A stretch of DNA of 64,000 nucleotides from Exophiala sp. HKRS030 (taxonomy: Eukaryota > Ascomycota > Eurotiomycetes > Chaetothyriales > Herpotrichiellaceae). Location: assembly GCA_023897205.1 (NCBI GenBank), contig JAHWDD010000007.1, positions 310,001-374,000 of the forward strand. Reading direction: 5' to 3'. Of this stretch, positions 34,827-47,768 are shown piece after piece; the first letter of the stretch is position 1, and each line of letters begins with the position of its first letter. The notes beneath the pieces are model-generated. The model saw only the letters and a list, made by a program, of their open reading frames with translations. It was not told where the DNA came from and made no database searches. The position numbers and the translations under genes are program-made.

Positions 34827-35508
34827 CCTTACGGAGTGACTGGGTTGAGGAATACTGCATTCTCTGCGACGGTCCCATGAGTTATGGTCCGTGGAGTCCC
34901 TAGAAAATACTAGGAATGAAGTTGTGTCTGAAGGATGAATTCACTTTGTGGTGAGTTTGTGGACACTGCTGGCACCAACCACAGATAGGTACCGTTGTGC
35001 TATGTAGGTCAGTCACGTGATTCCGGCGATATCACATGTCTTTTGCTGTGGAAAGCAGGTATTAGCTTCATGAAACCCTGCTGCTCTCTCGTCCTTGAAC
35101 AAGTACTAGGAGCAACTCTAGTATATTTGTTATGTTGCGATTACGGAGATAGAATCGTCAAATCACTGGACACATGGGAACAACGCAGGGAGAGGTTCAA
35201 TCGGAGACGGTCTCATTATATCCTTCTCCAGAAACCCCAGGTGCAAACAAGTGCACGTTGGTGCTCTACGCTAGACGATCTATTCTGTATTCACTTCTGT
35301 GAGGAAGTTGAGCTTTTGTCCAGCTCCCAAATGTTGCTATATTTTGCCCTTTTATTCCAGTCCATTGAACGCCGTTAAAATGCACCTCGCTAATGTCGAC
35401 ATAGTCGAAAAGAAGATCAATAACCACCACGCTATGCATAACACTGGAGTCGGAACAATAGGTGAAGAGGAAGAAGCGCTGAAGTAATACAACTTCGAAT
35501 GCCGAAAG
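34827..35508. other. Intergenic region between two minus-strand genes
   Basis: About 0.7 kb containing the hydrolase promoter and the 3' flank of the cyclin gene. No credible frame. Confidence 0.6.
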
Positions 35509-37383
35509 TTAAAAATGGTACTGGGGATGAGTCAATGGAGTCGAGACATTGCTTCTCTGCCAGGCATCCGCTTGCATGAAGGGAAGTGGACCAGTCCGAC
35601 GCTCGGAAGGCACTTTGCCAAGAAGCTGGTAATGAATCTGATCATATGGAATGTTCCTGACAGGAGCTTGAAGAGTGGTTGACGGTGGTGGAAACAGTAG
35701 GGTATTGACATGTCGTACCGGCCGATATGGGGAAGTACGGTGAGTCAAAAAGTATGACGGCGAAAGACCCGGAAGAGTAGGAGTCACGCTGTGGAAACCA
35801 TTCGATGGAGAGGTATGAGCCGAAGGATGATTCGATACGGATCGAGACCCATCGCCAAGGTTGGGAACAGGATTTTGGAATAAGTTTTGAGGGATAGCAG
35901 ATATCGGCGTTACGGGTTGAGAATAGCCAGTACTCGTGCTTGGATAGACGCTAGCCATTGCACGACTGGACGGCATCGAAAGGGGGGCCAGTTGGGTCGA
36001 GGGGTGAGAAGCTGTAGCGGGAACCCGGGGGACATCCAGTCGTGGAATTTCCAGAGGTACCAAAGGTTGCTGTGATTCTAAAGCATTATTGTTGACGGGA
36101 GGTATCCGAAGACTAGCTGGAGTGTGTTGAGCGGGCCCAGAATTGGTGATAGATCCGATTTGCATCGGAGCAGGATACTGCTGCCTCTTTGCTGGCGGGA
36201 GATCTGTAAAGAGGTCTAGGCTCCTCTTACGCTCTTCTCGCGGAATGCTGCCTCCGTATTGCGGCCGTAGAGGTGAGCTTGGCAATTGAACGGTCGAAGG
36301 TAATGGATGGGGCAAAGTGGGATAGGAGCTGTTGGAAGGTGACAACCTGAAGGGGCTGACAACATGGCGAGGTGAAGGCGGCGAGGGCAGTTTATGTGAG
36401 AAGCTCTGCGAGGTTGGTGTAACTGGTGCTGTGATCTTGCTGTCGTCGGTTGATGGTAACAGGGATGCTTTGTCATAAAACGCGCCAAACCTTCCTAATT
36501 TGGCCTTCCACTCATTCCACTCTTCGGCCGAGGCATATAGATCGTATCTCATGTTGCTGAGGAATTCCACCTCCATAATGTGAATTTCTGTCACTGAAAT
36601 GCCAGAAACCTCTGCCCAAGTTTTGTTTGTGTAGGTGTTGTCGTCCAGAAATTTATTGCCGAGCATAAGAGCGATTGTCAAGAGCCTGAATTCGCTACCA
36701 CGCTTTCCACTCACGCTGGGGTTGAACTTTTTCAGACGATAAATGAACATTAGTGCCAGCAACACCACATTTTTGCCTACTTGGGTAGTGCTAATAATCG
36801 TAGTTACCCATTTTCGAAAGCCAATGGTGGGAACGGCATCAGGAAGCAACCCTCGCTCCACAGGGCTGTCTTTGGGCAGAACTTCTGCGTATTGTATTGT
36901 GCCTGCGGTTTCGAACCAGAAAAGACAAGTGATCTCTGCCGTAAACTCTGCCAGGCTTCCCTTGCTCTTGTTCACTGACTCCGGTATCTGTAGATGGGGT
37001 GCAATGGCATTGACGTGAGTGCTATCCGTAGCTTGGTGACTGTACGAGTCCGAGGTCGAACTCGAAGCAGGGACAAGATTGAATGAGCTGGTATCGGATC
37101 TGGTGGTTGACCTTCCATAACTCTGTGAAGACCCAATACCATTCTGAGGGTAGTCGCCGAGATGTTGAGATGGGTGACTGGGAAATGAGGCATGGCCATT
37201 TCCCAAGGTCACTCCTGGCATGGCCTTGGATCCAGGAGGTGTAGGCAGACCGGTGCTGAAGTATGTATCGTTCGTATTCCGCCTCTTGAACCCATATGCA
37301 CCAGTATAGTCGTGGGATGGCTTGCTCGACAGTGGCCAATCTAGACTCCCTACACCTCGGTGTAGAGTAGACATGAGCGACAT
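35509..37383 (-). CDS. Pho85-type (Pcl/Clg1-like) cyclin
   Basis: 624 aa from the first ATG (MSLMSTLHRGVG); the frame extends upstream but without an ATG. The cyclin fold covers about residues 148-290: FTAEITCLFWFE, GFRKWVTTIISTTQVGKNVVLLALMFIYRLKK, SEFRLLTIALMLGNKFLDDNTYTNKTWAEVSG and IHIMEVEFLSNMRYDLY. These LGNKFLDDNTY/NKTW signatures mark the PHO80/Pcl branch rather than mitotic cyclins. The long N- and C-terminal regions are rich in Ser, Pro and Gln, with several SP/TP sites suited to CDK control; RKRSLDLF is a possible basic patch. It would activate a Pho85/PhoA-type kinase. Its closest yeast equivalent (Clg1, Pcl) cannot be fixed by eye. Upstream lies the longest gene-free interval of the window. 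Confidence 0.88.
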   Translation of the reverse strand: MSLMSTLHRGVGSLDWPLSSKPSHDYTGAYGFKRRNTNDTYFSTGLPTPPGSKAMPGVTLGNGHASFPSHPSQHLGDYPQNGIGSSQSYGRSTTRSDTSSFNLVPASSSTSDSYSHQATDSTHVNAIAPHLQIPESVNKSKGSLAEFTAEITCLFWFETAGTIQYAEVLPKDSPVERGLLPDAVPTIGFRKWVTTIISTTQVGKNVVLLALMFIYRLKKFNPSVSGKRGSEFRLLTIALMLGNKFLDDNTYTNKTWAEVSGISVTEIHIMEVEFLSNMRYDLYASAEEWNEWKAKLGRFGAFYDKASLLPSTDDSKITAPVTPTSQSFSHKLPSPPSPRHVVSPFRLSPSNSSYPTLPHPLPSTVQLPSSPLRPQYGGSIPREERKRSLDLFTDLPPAKRQQYPAPMQIGSITNSGPAQHTPASLRIPPVNNNALESQQPLVPLEIPRLDVPRVPATASHPSTQLAPLSMPSSRAMASVYPSTSTGYSQPVTPISAIPQNLFQNPVPNLGDGSRSVSNHPSAHTSPSNGFHSVTPTLPGLSPSYFLTHRTSPYRPVRHVNTLLFPPPSTTLQAPVRNIPYDQIHYQLLGKVPSERRTGPLPFMQADAWQRSNVSTPLTHPQYHF

Positions 37384-40300
37384 GAGACAGGGTCGTTCGA
37401 GAGGGTGGGTGTAGTCGAAAGAGGTATTTGAGAAGTCAAGTGCAGGCAGGAAGTAGGAGAGGGCTCGACATTGAGGTGCCGAGCAGACGAAGGACGAGAG
37501 AGGTTGTTGAGTAGCAGTGGCCGAGCACACAATGCAAGGTGTGTTGGATGTGTTCAGCAGCAAGCATTGCAACAGGAAAGGTTAAGAAGAATCAAAAGGC
37601 GAGGAGCATATTTGATGTTTTGGGACCTTGGATGAATTGGGATGTGGAATGAAAGCAGTGTATTGAAGGGTGGGACCCCTTGTGAAGTGTGATGGGTGAC
37701 CTCGACGAACAACGCCGTCTCAAACGGTGAATGTGCGAGCAATTCCTAATGAAGCAAGATGGTCTGGAGCAATCAGAAAGCAAATGACACAAGAATGAAT
37801 GGGTTTTAAAACGCAGTCAGCCGAGCATCGGCATGTAGGAGAGAGTTTCGTGGCTGCCAGCGATAGCTGATCACTGCTACGAGGAGAAGTGTAAACTCAT
37901 CAATAGTCAGTCACTCACACACAGACGGGCCTTGTCTTGGATCGGAGGCGGTTCGAGGCTCGGCCTCTTGATGTCAGGGCCCCATATCGACGAGCCGCCC
38001 AATGCAGCAAGCAGGGAGGCGACGCGAAAGCAGGAATCAAGTCAGAAAAAGGACAGGCAAGCCGCAGGAAGGGTAGCGACGACTGAGACTGGGAAGCACC
38101 ACAGGGCCGAGCCAATAGAGGTACAGGAGAAGCGGTAACAGCAAGGGAAAGATGGAGCGTAGTCACGGCTCACCAGGCCAAAGTGGACTAGGACGGGCTG
38201 GCGGAGGATCTCGTAACTCGTAGAGTCAGGAAGTGATGGGATGTTTGGTGAAGAGGCTGTTACGAGTCACGAACGGAACTCGTGCTAGGATGATGGATGG
38301 CGGAAAGCAAAAAAAGCACAGAATGGAACACGAACGGGGAACGGGAAACGGGGGTCTTGACACGGCGACACTTCATTGTGACGGTGATGGGCAACGAGAG
38401 ACGCTGCACTATGCGCTATGCGATGCGAGAAGATGGAAGCGATGGCCACTCTCTGACCACAATTTTTTTTAGCTCGAATATGGTATCAAAAAAGCTGGAC
38501 GCTGTTTAGCTTCGTTCGGGACTTTGGGGCCTAGTGAGCAGCAGCTGGGTGGCTAATGGGTCAGGAGCCTGGGGAGCCTGGGAGAATCCTAGTGCGACCT
38601 CGTCTTCGCTCGATTGACTTGACTTGGACCCATGACGCTTGGAAGAAGGAAGGGGGCAGACTTTTTTTGTTGCGGCTACGGAGAATGCCTTTCAGGGATC
38701 ATGTCGGCCATGAGTGGAGGATTCAGAGGCTGAGGACCACGCCTCAAATGCCGTCGCTTTAGGCCCAGCGCCTCTCGCCGTTCGTTCCCCCGGCCCAAAG
38801 CCAACGCAGAAGCCCAAGGAGCCGAGGTCTGCATGCAGAGCAATTCCCTACACCACTACGCACCAACTGATAGCAACGTTCTCGTCACAGGGCAAACAAA
38901 TTCCTGCAATTACTCCGGCGCCAACAGCAACGCAATGAATGCCAGTCTCCTCTGTACCTATGTCATGGTTGCTGGGTCGCCGGCTAGATTGACTGGTGAG
39001 CGTGTGTGCAAGCTGCCAACGGAACTAGCGTCAAGTATCAGACGAGGACTGGGTCACGACTAGAGGGCGCATTCTCAATCTCTTCCAACAAGGGCACGCG
39101 CATATCATTGCGTACCCGGTACGAGCGTCTGAAGGAGTGTGAGACGATGCAATAATTACAGTGGATAGTGTCAGTCATCTGCACCTGCGCCAACAAAACT
39201 TTCCTCCTCAGCCGGACATTTTTGAATGGAAGTCTACTACAGCGCTAAGGCCTGATGGGTGACTTGAGCAACGCACGGTCGGTTCTAGAGAGGGCAACCT
39301 GGGCAGGTCACAGAATGGCGAGCTGCGATGCATGCAGAGCCTGGTCGAGGGGTCGTAAGTCAGTCAGTCAGGAGGTTGCAGCTAGACGGTCTTGGTTGGA
39401 CTGTTGCCTCCTGCGTACGCTCCGAAGTGGATGACAGGGTAATGAGCTGCCACATTCTTGCCAGGCAGGATGCCCCCAATGCAAAAAGCCGGGACACAGC
39501 GACCTTGATCAGCCGCCGGACTGGCAAGGAAATGTTAAGAGGGCCTGTACAGTAGTCTCTAGCCTGTAACCGCATGAGTAACGCCGTCGATGCCGGGGGA
39601 CCGTGGCACAGCACAGGATTGGAGCGTCCGTCATCCAACCTTGCTAGTCGACACTCATCATATTTTCGTCCTTGCCTGGCTGTGTGTGGGCTCAGTACGA
39701 GGACGGAGTACGGAGCAGGCTGGAAGGGATAAGCCGGAAGCGCGATTGGATTGGAGAGGCCACTTCGCACCCTCGCACCCTCTCAGCTGGGCGTGCGCGG
39801 CGCAGGGTGTGGTGGGCGGTGACATGCGCCGCCCAGTGGAACTTTTAGGCGGTGGACTGCCGCCTGAGGTAATTGCAGAGCACAAAATTGCCCAGAGAAG
39901 GCCTAACCACTCCCGGCACTTTCGCCCTTGACCTGCTGGTCTCAGACTCCGGGAGTCCAGGCAAGAAAACGCAAGTATCTGCAAACAGGCCGATCATACC
40001 TAAAACCACTCCCACTGCAGCCACCAAAATCTCTTTTGACAGTGGATGGTGAGAGACATTATTTCCAGACCAAAAGCCTACTCAGTGGAGACTCGTCTCT
40101 TGCCATCGGTGAAATACAGTACGTTGCTACAGAGTATGCAGTACACTTTTGTACAAGATTAATACACTGCCTACTGCGTATTGTACGGACAACGAACTGG
40201 TGCTTTGGCCAGGACTTATCCAGCCGATCGCAACATTGGTGGGAATGAAGCCCAAGCAACCCAGTCGCTTGGTATCGTCCAACCTGCAATGGGTTAGTCA

Positions 40301-43300
40301 GTCAGTCACAGTGTCACTACAGCCAAGGCGTACGGAGGCCCAGTCAGGTGTCAGCTGAGAAATCCTTAATATTGTGTTCATGGTAAGGAGTCAAACAATA
40401 AAACCATGCACTGCTGTCACCGGGTGGTGGTTATTTCTGGCTAATGGACTAGCTAATAGCCCGAACAGGTGCGAGCATTTGCAGTGGAGGAAGGCAAGGC
40501 GAAAAGGCGGGCGCCTGGATGAGAAACAAGTCAACAGACCAGTTGACATGGTAGAGACCAGCGCGATCATGTTACAGGCTCCTGAGTGACCGTATGGTAT
40601 GACCATATGTGAAAGGTCCGTGGATCTTTCTCTGGCTCAAGGATCTGGACGGCAACCGAGATTCACCACTCCAGGAAAGGATGCATAGTTGCCGTCTGTC
40701 ATCCCTTGCGAACCCGGGTCTACACTTGCAACTCGTATGTGGCGGCGAGTGAGGGACGAGTACGTCCAATTCGAAGGTGTCAGCTGCTTCCGAGGACCTA
40801 AAGGTTTACCGGATATGTTGGCAATAAATAATACCTACTTATGTAGTAGCCATCAAGGAGGCGATGGGTACGGAGTATTGAATTCTACCATCCGTGCACG
40901 CAATGGCGGGTTGCTGAATCCGTAGAGATGAGGAGATACAATAGTCTGAGGGTCAAGTTTTAGCTTTGGTGTGATCATAATCATGAATAGTGGACAGCTA
41001 TGAAGGGGCAAGCCGAAAAAGAAAAAGAAACGAAACACCATAAGCTTGCAGGCAGGAAAAAAATATTCGTGTGGCGTAATAAGCAACCACTGATCGAAAG
41101 ACATTGTTTCGCATGCATCCACCGCCCGTCTGCGCCTTGAACGCGTGTTGTGCACAGAACAGGGTTGACACGTCGGCATTCCATTAATGCGGAATAATCC
41201 TTGTTCGGGAAGTGCCAGCATGTAATTGAAATCATACTGCGAGAATTGGACGAGGGTGTCGTGTCGCCGAGGGAGTGATTGAGATAACGAGGATCCGTAG
41301 CCTCCTCCGTGGCACTTGCGAATCATACCAAAATTGTGTGACTGTTGGGAGTTCCGATGGGTCATCCGGCTAGCCATCCATGCATCATCCTACAGGCCTC
41401 ACCGAAATGAGCCTTCTGAGTTCTAACACGACTTGTTCGCGCGCGCGTCGAATCAAAGGGGCAAATTCATCGACGACAGGCGAGAGTTTGAGCATGAACT
41501 TGTAAAACAAGCGGTCCGGAGTAATAGAGCAGCATACCACTGTCAACCACCAGCCTTTTCGGGCTAAGCCTCGTTTCGTGATCATGATGGCCATGCAGTA
41601 GTCGACCGTACGGCTACTTGTACGGACGCAAATCTTCGTCCTTCGAGAAGTCGTACTCGGATCATCGAGGCCCGTGGAGTAGCAAGGACTTTGCCCGGCA
41701 TGCGACCCAAGATGGACCCCGGCAGCGTGATGAGCACAGAGTGATGATGAGGCAGACAGTGATCTACTAGGTGCTAAGGTAGTCAAGGATGAATGGATCC
41801 TGTCCTAGATCATCCTCTCCGGTCTCATATCGACACTTGACTGACTTTTAGAGCCTGTCCGGCTTCGCTTACACCTCCCCTTGGCTTGCATTTTGACCCG
41901 CGCTGCGACACCACTTGATGGCACTTACAGTATTATTACAACCGTCCACTCAGGAGTACGAGTACTACACACAACAAATTTGCCTCTGGAGCATTCACCA
42001 CTTTCACTGACACCACCAAATGATATACGGCTTCCGAGCGTCCAAGTTACAGCCGGTCTGGAGCTGATGCTGTCTCGGCAACACCAGCAATGATGGATTC
42101 TCCGTGCATATCCTGGCTTAACTCGTACAAGTACGGGACTCTCCTGCGTATCACTAACACCTTCCAATCTGAAAAAAGAGAATTCGAGAACGACCGGTCA
42201 ACTTTGGCCTCCAGAATCGCAATGGGATAACCAATTACAACACTAGAGTCGCCTTCTTCTATCCTCCTCAAAATGTTGCTTCCTGGCGCCTTGTTGCACC
42301 GTTTGGCCTTGGAGACCGCATCGCCCCCTAGTGCGTTACCTTGCTCGTTGCTTTTGATTTGTTGATATCCTTGTTTGGCCCGTACGTTTGACACGGTCAA
42401 CTGCGTCCAGACTCTGCCCCTGCCTCTGTGAATGACGACTTCAAATCTTCCTACGGACGAAATGGTAATGAACAGGCCTGTAACGTCGACACGCATCCAA
42501 TATCATGGCAGCGTGTGATGATCAACTCTATGCTAAACTGCTTCGCCTCCGTCAGTCATCTAACAGACATCGGCATCCGGTCAGGATGATCAGAATGTCG
42601 AATTGCGGAAAAGTTCCATACGCAGCTGCCACGAAAACTGAAGCGATATCATACTTTTCGAGCACTCTTACGTTTGCAGAGGTGGCCGATAGACTCTACG
42701 CGTGAACCTCGTCTACAAGGGGATCAGAAGCTAATGGTCAGGGGAGAATCACCGATGCGATCTTCAACATTGTAACATGATTTCTAAGGCTTGCGCTCGC
42801 GATCAGCACGCCTTTTTCCGACAGTATCGCGGTCCTGTAATCCTCTAATTTTTCAGCACCACATTGTTGCTGCTCGCCACACTCAGTCTCTTGGATTGCA
42901 TCTAACGACTTAAGTGACTCCGTCCTTTGGTGTGGTGACTTCGATGTCTTGCTTTTCCGCCGCTTGATGGGTCATAGTTTTGGGAGTTGTTCTGCTTACC
43001 TACCTAGAGATGGCCGAAGTACCGCTTTCCATGCGGGAATTTGCACCTGGAAGGATGTTTCGTGTCATTGTATGAGTTCGTACTTCGTATTTCCGCCAAA
43101 TGACTTGTCTTTTGATCTACAATACATCTCGATCTGTTGGGTTCGGGAGCACGAGCTAGCTGATGTATTGTATCTCTTGGCCGCTGTTGAGCACGTCACC
43201 ATTCAGGAATAGGTTATTTACGAGTACGAGTACGTGGAACCGCTGTGGGCTAGATCTCGAGCTGCTTTACGACATATTTATAGGCGGGCGGATTGCTTGA

Positions 43301-45779
43301 TATCCCCGACGGCCCTCTCTCAGCCCATTACTCGTATTGTGTCAATGTTCAGCCTGTACACGGTACGGTAAGGCCAGTGTCACAAGACGTAAAAGATTCG
43401 ATCCAAACGACAAGCCTCGTTATTCCAACTGGGTCAGCATCCATCTTCGTCTTTTGGAATTCATATCGACTACATCGATGATGGGGGTCTCTGTGGCTCT
43501 AGTCGTTTTGACACAAGCGAGAACATTTGTGACGAGCCAATAGAGTGCCTAGTGTTCCCAACCTAAGCGCAGAAACATCGGGCCTTGACACCTGAAGTAC
43601 CAATTTTTGGGGTGGCCACATTCTTTCCAATCTGAGGGTCCAGTTGGCTAGACTCGTACTGGTTCTAGCGAGGACAGAGAGGGTGGTGCGTGCGAGCCCT
43701 TTCCCTTTACTCGAACAGATACAGTACATACGACTATGTGCGAGTCGGGCCCCTCACATCGGTTCAATGGCCCGATTTTACTGCCTTGTACGGAGTATCT
43801 CGATGCCATCTCTCAGCAACGCCGAGCTGGTCTCCTGGAAGACTCCAAAAGCGAACCACTTTTTGGACTTTGCCTCGATGTTTATGAACTTTTGCCAAGC
43901 ACTATGAGATACTGATGTTGATCGTAAGCAGAGGTTTCCACAGAGATCGACTGTGACTCTTGACAGTGACTATCACACCATTGCTGTCTGAAACAATCTT
44001 CCACACCGGTTGACGCCGCCCCAAAACACTGAAAGGTCACGCATTTCTTGTCGCTGGACGGAGTGGGAAGCTCGTCGAGATATCATCAAACTAACATTCG
44101 ACAACACCGGAGTGGTTTCGGAATTCGATCGTTCATTCCTGCAGTCCACCACGTGCGACCTCGTGCTAAACCATACCAACTCTGGAACACGGCACCTGGG
44201 GTTCGACATGAATACATCTTTGGCTGCCCCGCATGGCACACAGTCCTACAATATCCAACTTGCTATCCGACACCAGAGACGCTGGAGACCGCTAGTAGAC
44301 TTCATTATGTCGTAACCCTCGTCCGGAATCACTCGGATGAAAAATGGCGTTTGGTCATCTAATGGTCTCAAGCTAGTGGATTCTTTGCAACGATGTCTAC
44401 GCGAGCAAGATGTGAGGGCACGGAATGGGTTGGCTGCACATTCGAAATTTTCGACACTCCCGACAACAAATCCTTCCCATGGTCCGTGACCCGTCCATGT
44501 ATGCTGTATGCACGAATACACCACGAATGCATCTCGTCGCTGGATCAAGTGGCAACTCGGCTCGACCATGTCGTCCAGGCTAGCGAACAGACTGCCCATG
44601 TCACCAGGTCCCCACCAACTACGAGCAAAAGTCCCCGTTGCCTATCTCGACGGATCACGCAGAGCTTTGCTTTGCCTGTCAATCAGAAATTCAACTGCAT
44701 ACCCTGTCTTGATGCTCGACTTGGCATCATTGTCCTTGAGCAAGGGCAGCTTGCAGTCGCAGACCATGTCCAAAGAAAGTACGTTCTATGGTATGGTCAA
44801 AAACAAAAAATGTGCAGCAGACGAGAGGTCCCATATGGTTTCCCAAGTTGCCGTCACCTTACGCTGAATCCTCATGCCTTCGAAATACCCAAAATTTTGT
44901 GATGCTGGTCTCTTTTCACACACAAAAGGTGTGAGTCGCCTTATTCAGCAAAAGTTGCCTGCAAATTCTCGTTGAACAAAAGCCTTTGATAATGTTTTGA
45001 AATTTGTTGTCAAGAGCAGACGGTGCGAATGATATTGAAATCTCAAATACAGCCCACAGCAGGACCTTTTGAGCCAAAGCTTCCACCACTACTGAGTATA
45101 AGAAGCGCGGCTGTCTTGGGTAGACATCTCACTGCCATGACTGCCATGTCTGCCGCATTCTATCCGAAAGCTGTGGCACTTTAATGGTTAGTCCTCTTAC
45201 CACAATCTGCGAAACAGGCAAATACCGAACACGGCAACACTTGTCACAACCATTTCATTATGACTGTGCATGTGAGCTGTAATCGATGTGTTTCTGGTGT
45301 TACCGCCAGAGACCATACTACTTCTGGTCGACCTAGTTGGTAGGTCTTCGTACTCTAAAACACTCCAGAACCTTCTTGCCATCTCGGTGACAGTGAGAGC
45401 GAAGCTTGACTTTCATCTGCATGCATATTCGCGAGGACAAGCTCTCTTCATCTTGCAAATATCAGATCTCAGATCTCAGATCCGCTGGCCATGGTGGTTA
45501 TACTGAGGTTTTAGAATGGACAACTTCCGTGACACTCTGGGATTAAGGAAGTTCTATATCCCTTTCAGGCAGGTATTCTGACCTCGATCTGGCAGGTAAG
45601 CAAACCAATTACCATCCAGGCTTCAACATCCTGGACAACTGTGTTGTAGGCCTCCCCCCTGTCCATGTCGTCATGTCACCGTCATATACTTGTCCGCATT
45701 ACCCCAGACATTTTCTTTCTGAGGAACAAAAAAAGAGCGATTTGAGTGAAGAACCAACGACAATTCATCAAACAAGGTC
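37384..45779. other. Long gene-free interval (~8.4 kb)
   Basis: No frame in this interval has a recognisable domain, and no exon chain could be assembled. The longest frames (174 codons at 40853-41377 minus; 169 codons at 44393-44902 plus) look random. Base composition is not strongly AT-rich, so heavy RIP is not obvious. It contains TACGGAGTA copies at 40869 and 43789 and several CAGTCAG-type short tandem runs (around 39358 and 40292). It lies upstream of both the cyclin gene (-) and the metallo-hydrolase (+), so it could be a large regulatory or non-coding-RNA region. Confidence 0.55.
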
Positions 45780-47008
45780 ATGGCGATGACAATGACAACG
45801 ACAACGAAACCCAGCATCACCATCGACCTCTCGCGCAAGCAACCTCCGACGCGAGATCACCCTGACTCTGCTGCCGCGGTCAAGGGGCACCTCCCTCCTG
45901 CCAAATCCACAAAGACGCATCCGGTGCAATCTTCGACCGGCCAAAACAACAATGCAAGCCTCTTCTTCGTCGGCACGGCGACCACGATCCTCGAATGGCA
46001 GGGTCTACGCCTCATGACGGACCCCAATTTCTTACACCGGGGAGGCCACGTCCACCTGGGCCCCGGCGTGCGCGGCACCCGCAGGACCGACCCCGCCGTC
46101 GACCTCCACGACCTGCCCAACATCGACCTCGTGCTCCTGTCGCACTACCACGCCGACCACTTTGACCAGGAAGTCGAGGCCTCGCTCCGCCGAGACCTGC
46201 CCATCATAACGACGCCCCACGCCCGTCACCACCTCGGCGGCAGCACCAAGGCGCCCGGCGAGTCCTTCACGGCCGTCCGCGCCCTCGACGCGTGGGAGGA
46301 CATGTTTGTCGATTTCGCCGCCGCTGACGCCGCGTCGTCGTCACCGCCCCTTGCCCATGAGCCACGCATCCACGTCACGGGCATGCCCGGCAAACACGTC
46401 GGCGACGGTCTCCTGGCCAAGGCCAACGACATACTAGGTGCGGTCCCACCTACCAATGGTTGGATGCTCGAATTGGGTTATTCTTCGTCGTCTTCGTCCT
46501 TCGAATGTGGCTACAGGATCTACATCTCAGGTGACACCTTGTACGTCAGTGACCTCGAAAGGATCCCACAACTTTACACTCACGCCGGCAAACCCATCGA
46601 CCTGATGCTCATTCACCTCGGAGGCACCACCCTTCCGGGCCCTCACCTGCCTTTGATCATGGTCACCATGGACGCCAAACAAGGCATTCAACTCGTCAAG
46701 TTGATCCAACCGGACTTGACGATACCCATACATTATGAGTAAGTTGTTCAGGTCCCCTTCTGGGCAAAGCGGAGCAAATACTTTTTTACTCACTGTCACT
46801 CACTCACTCACGCGCTCACCCTTTTTTTTCGCTTCTTTTCTGACAATTACTTGATAGTGACTATGACGTCTTTCTGTCCCCCCTCGATGATTTCAAGGCC
46901 GAAATCACAAAGGCTGGATTGGACGAGAAAGTCGTCTACCTTGACCGCGGTGATCGGTTTGACTTTCGAGTTCGATCACCATCACCGACTGAGCCCAAGA
47001 CTACTTAG
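45780..47008 (+). CDS. Metallo-beta-lactamase-fold hydrolase, UlaG/NAPE-PLD-like
   Basis: Two exons (45780-46738, 46858-47008; intron 119 nt) give 369 aa. The N-terminal ~58 residues are low-complexity. The fold starts with ASLFFVGTATTILEWQGLRLMTDP. The zinc motif SHYHADH (H122, H124, D126, H127) is intact. Further ligands are suggested by GMPGKHVGDG, by ISGDTLY and by the final IPIHYDDYD, which is formed across the intron. This arrangement fits the Lactamase_B_2 group, which includes NAPE-hydrolysing phospholipase D and UlaG lactonase. The substrate cannot be inferred. There is no signal peptide. Confidence 0.9.
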
Positions 47009-47768
47009 GTAGTAAGCAACCGGTACCATTCGGTCGAGAATATGAACTTCTTCACGGGGGAGAAAAGGGTTCTGAAGGGGAGAGAGAGGGAGATGTATTG
47101 CAACTTACCTGGAGTTGACGCACAACTACGCCTTTGGTCCAAGGTTGTTATTTCGTTCTGGTCCCCCCTTTGAAGAAGGGGGGACGTTTGTAAAAGTACT
47201 CCGTAAAGGAGCCCCCCAGGTAGTTGTTGGACCGAAGCGAAAAAATCACAAACGCAAACACAAATGATATGTCCCTTTTCCACATCGTACATACCTAAAC
47301 AAACCCCCTCTTCCTCGAGGGGGGATCGTGTTGGGAAAGTCGGCTTACGTGTGAAAAAATAACGAGCGTTTGTATAAATGGTATCGATAATAACCAACTA
47401 AGGTCCTGACCGTTGGGTAAGGTCAGGTATTACAGTATAAATACCCGTTACTGTCTCGGTTTCCTCTACTAATGCTATGTATGCTTCGCTAAAAAAACCA
47501 CAAAAATCAAAAAATCAAAACATGCCCTTCCTTTTGATATGCATTGTCGACAATTGTGTTGAAAACATAAAGTTCCCACATTGTTCACTCTTTAAAAAGC
47601 CATCATGCCCAATTTCCATTCCGCCCAAAATCATCGACCGACTCCATCTGCGTAATCCATGATGTTGATACACACTCTCACCAGGCGGATTTTCTTGAAG
47701 CGTCGCCCAAAGGAAACATTTCCCTCTGGTACATTCCGTCCAGTGCAGGCTGCTCTGACGTTGGGCGT
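47009..47768. other. Convergent intergenic region
   Basis: 3' flanks of the metallo-hydrolase (+) and chs7 (-), with one reversed TACGGAGTA (47197-47205). No gene seen. Confidence 0.6.

Noticed and set aside
40853..41377. 174-codon minus-strand frame in the gene-free interval
   Set aside because: Low-complexity and random-looking, with no homology that I can recognise.
44010..44902. Overlapping frames that might be a decayed gene
   Set aside because: I could not join them into one protein or match any family by eye; a translated search would be needed.
37384..45779. RIP-mutated transposon island
   Set aside because: The region is not markedly AT-rich, and I saw no reverse-transcriptase, integrase or transposase fragments and no terminal repeats.
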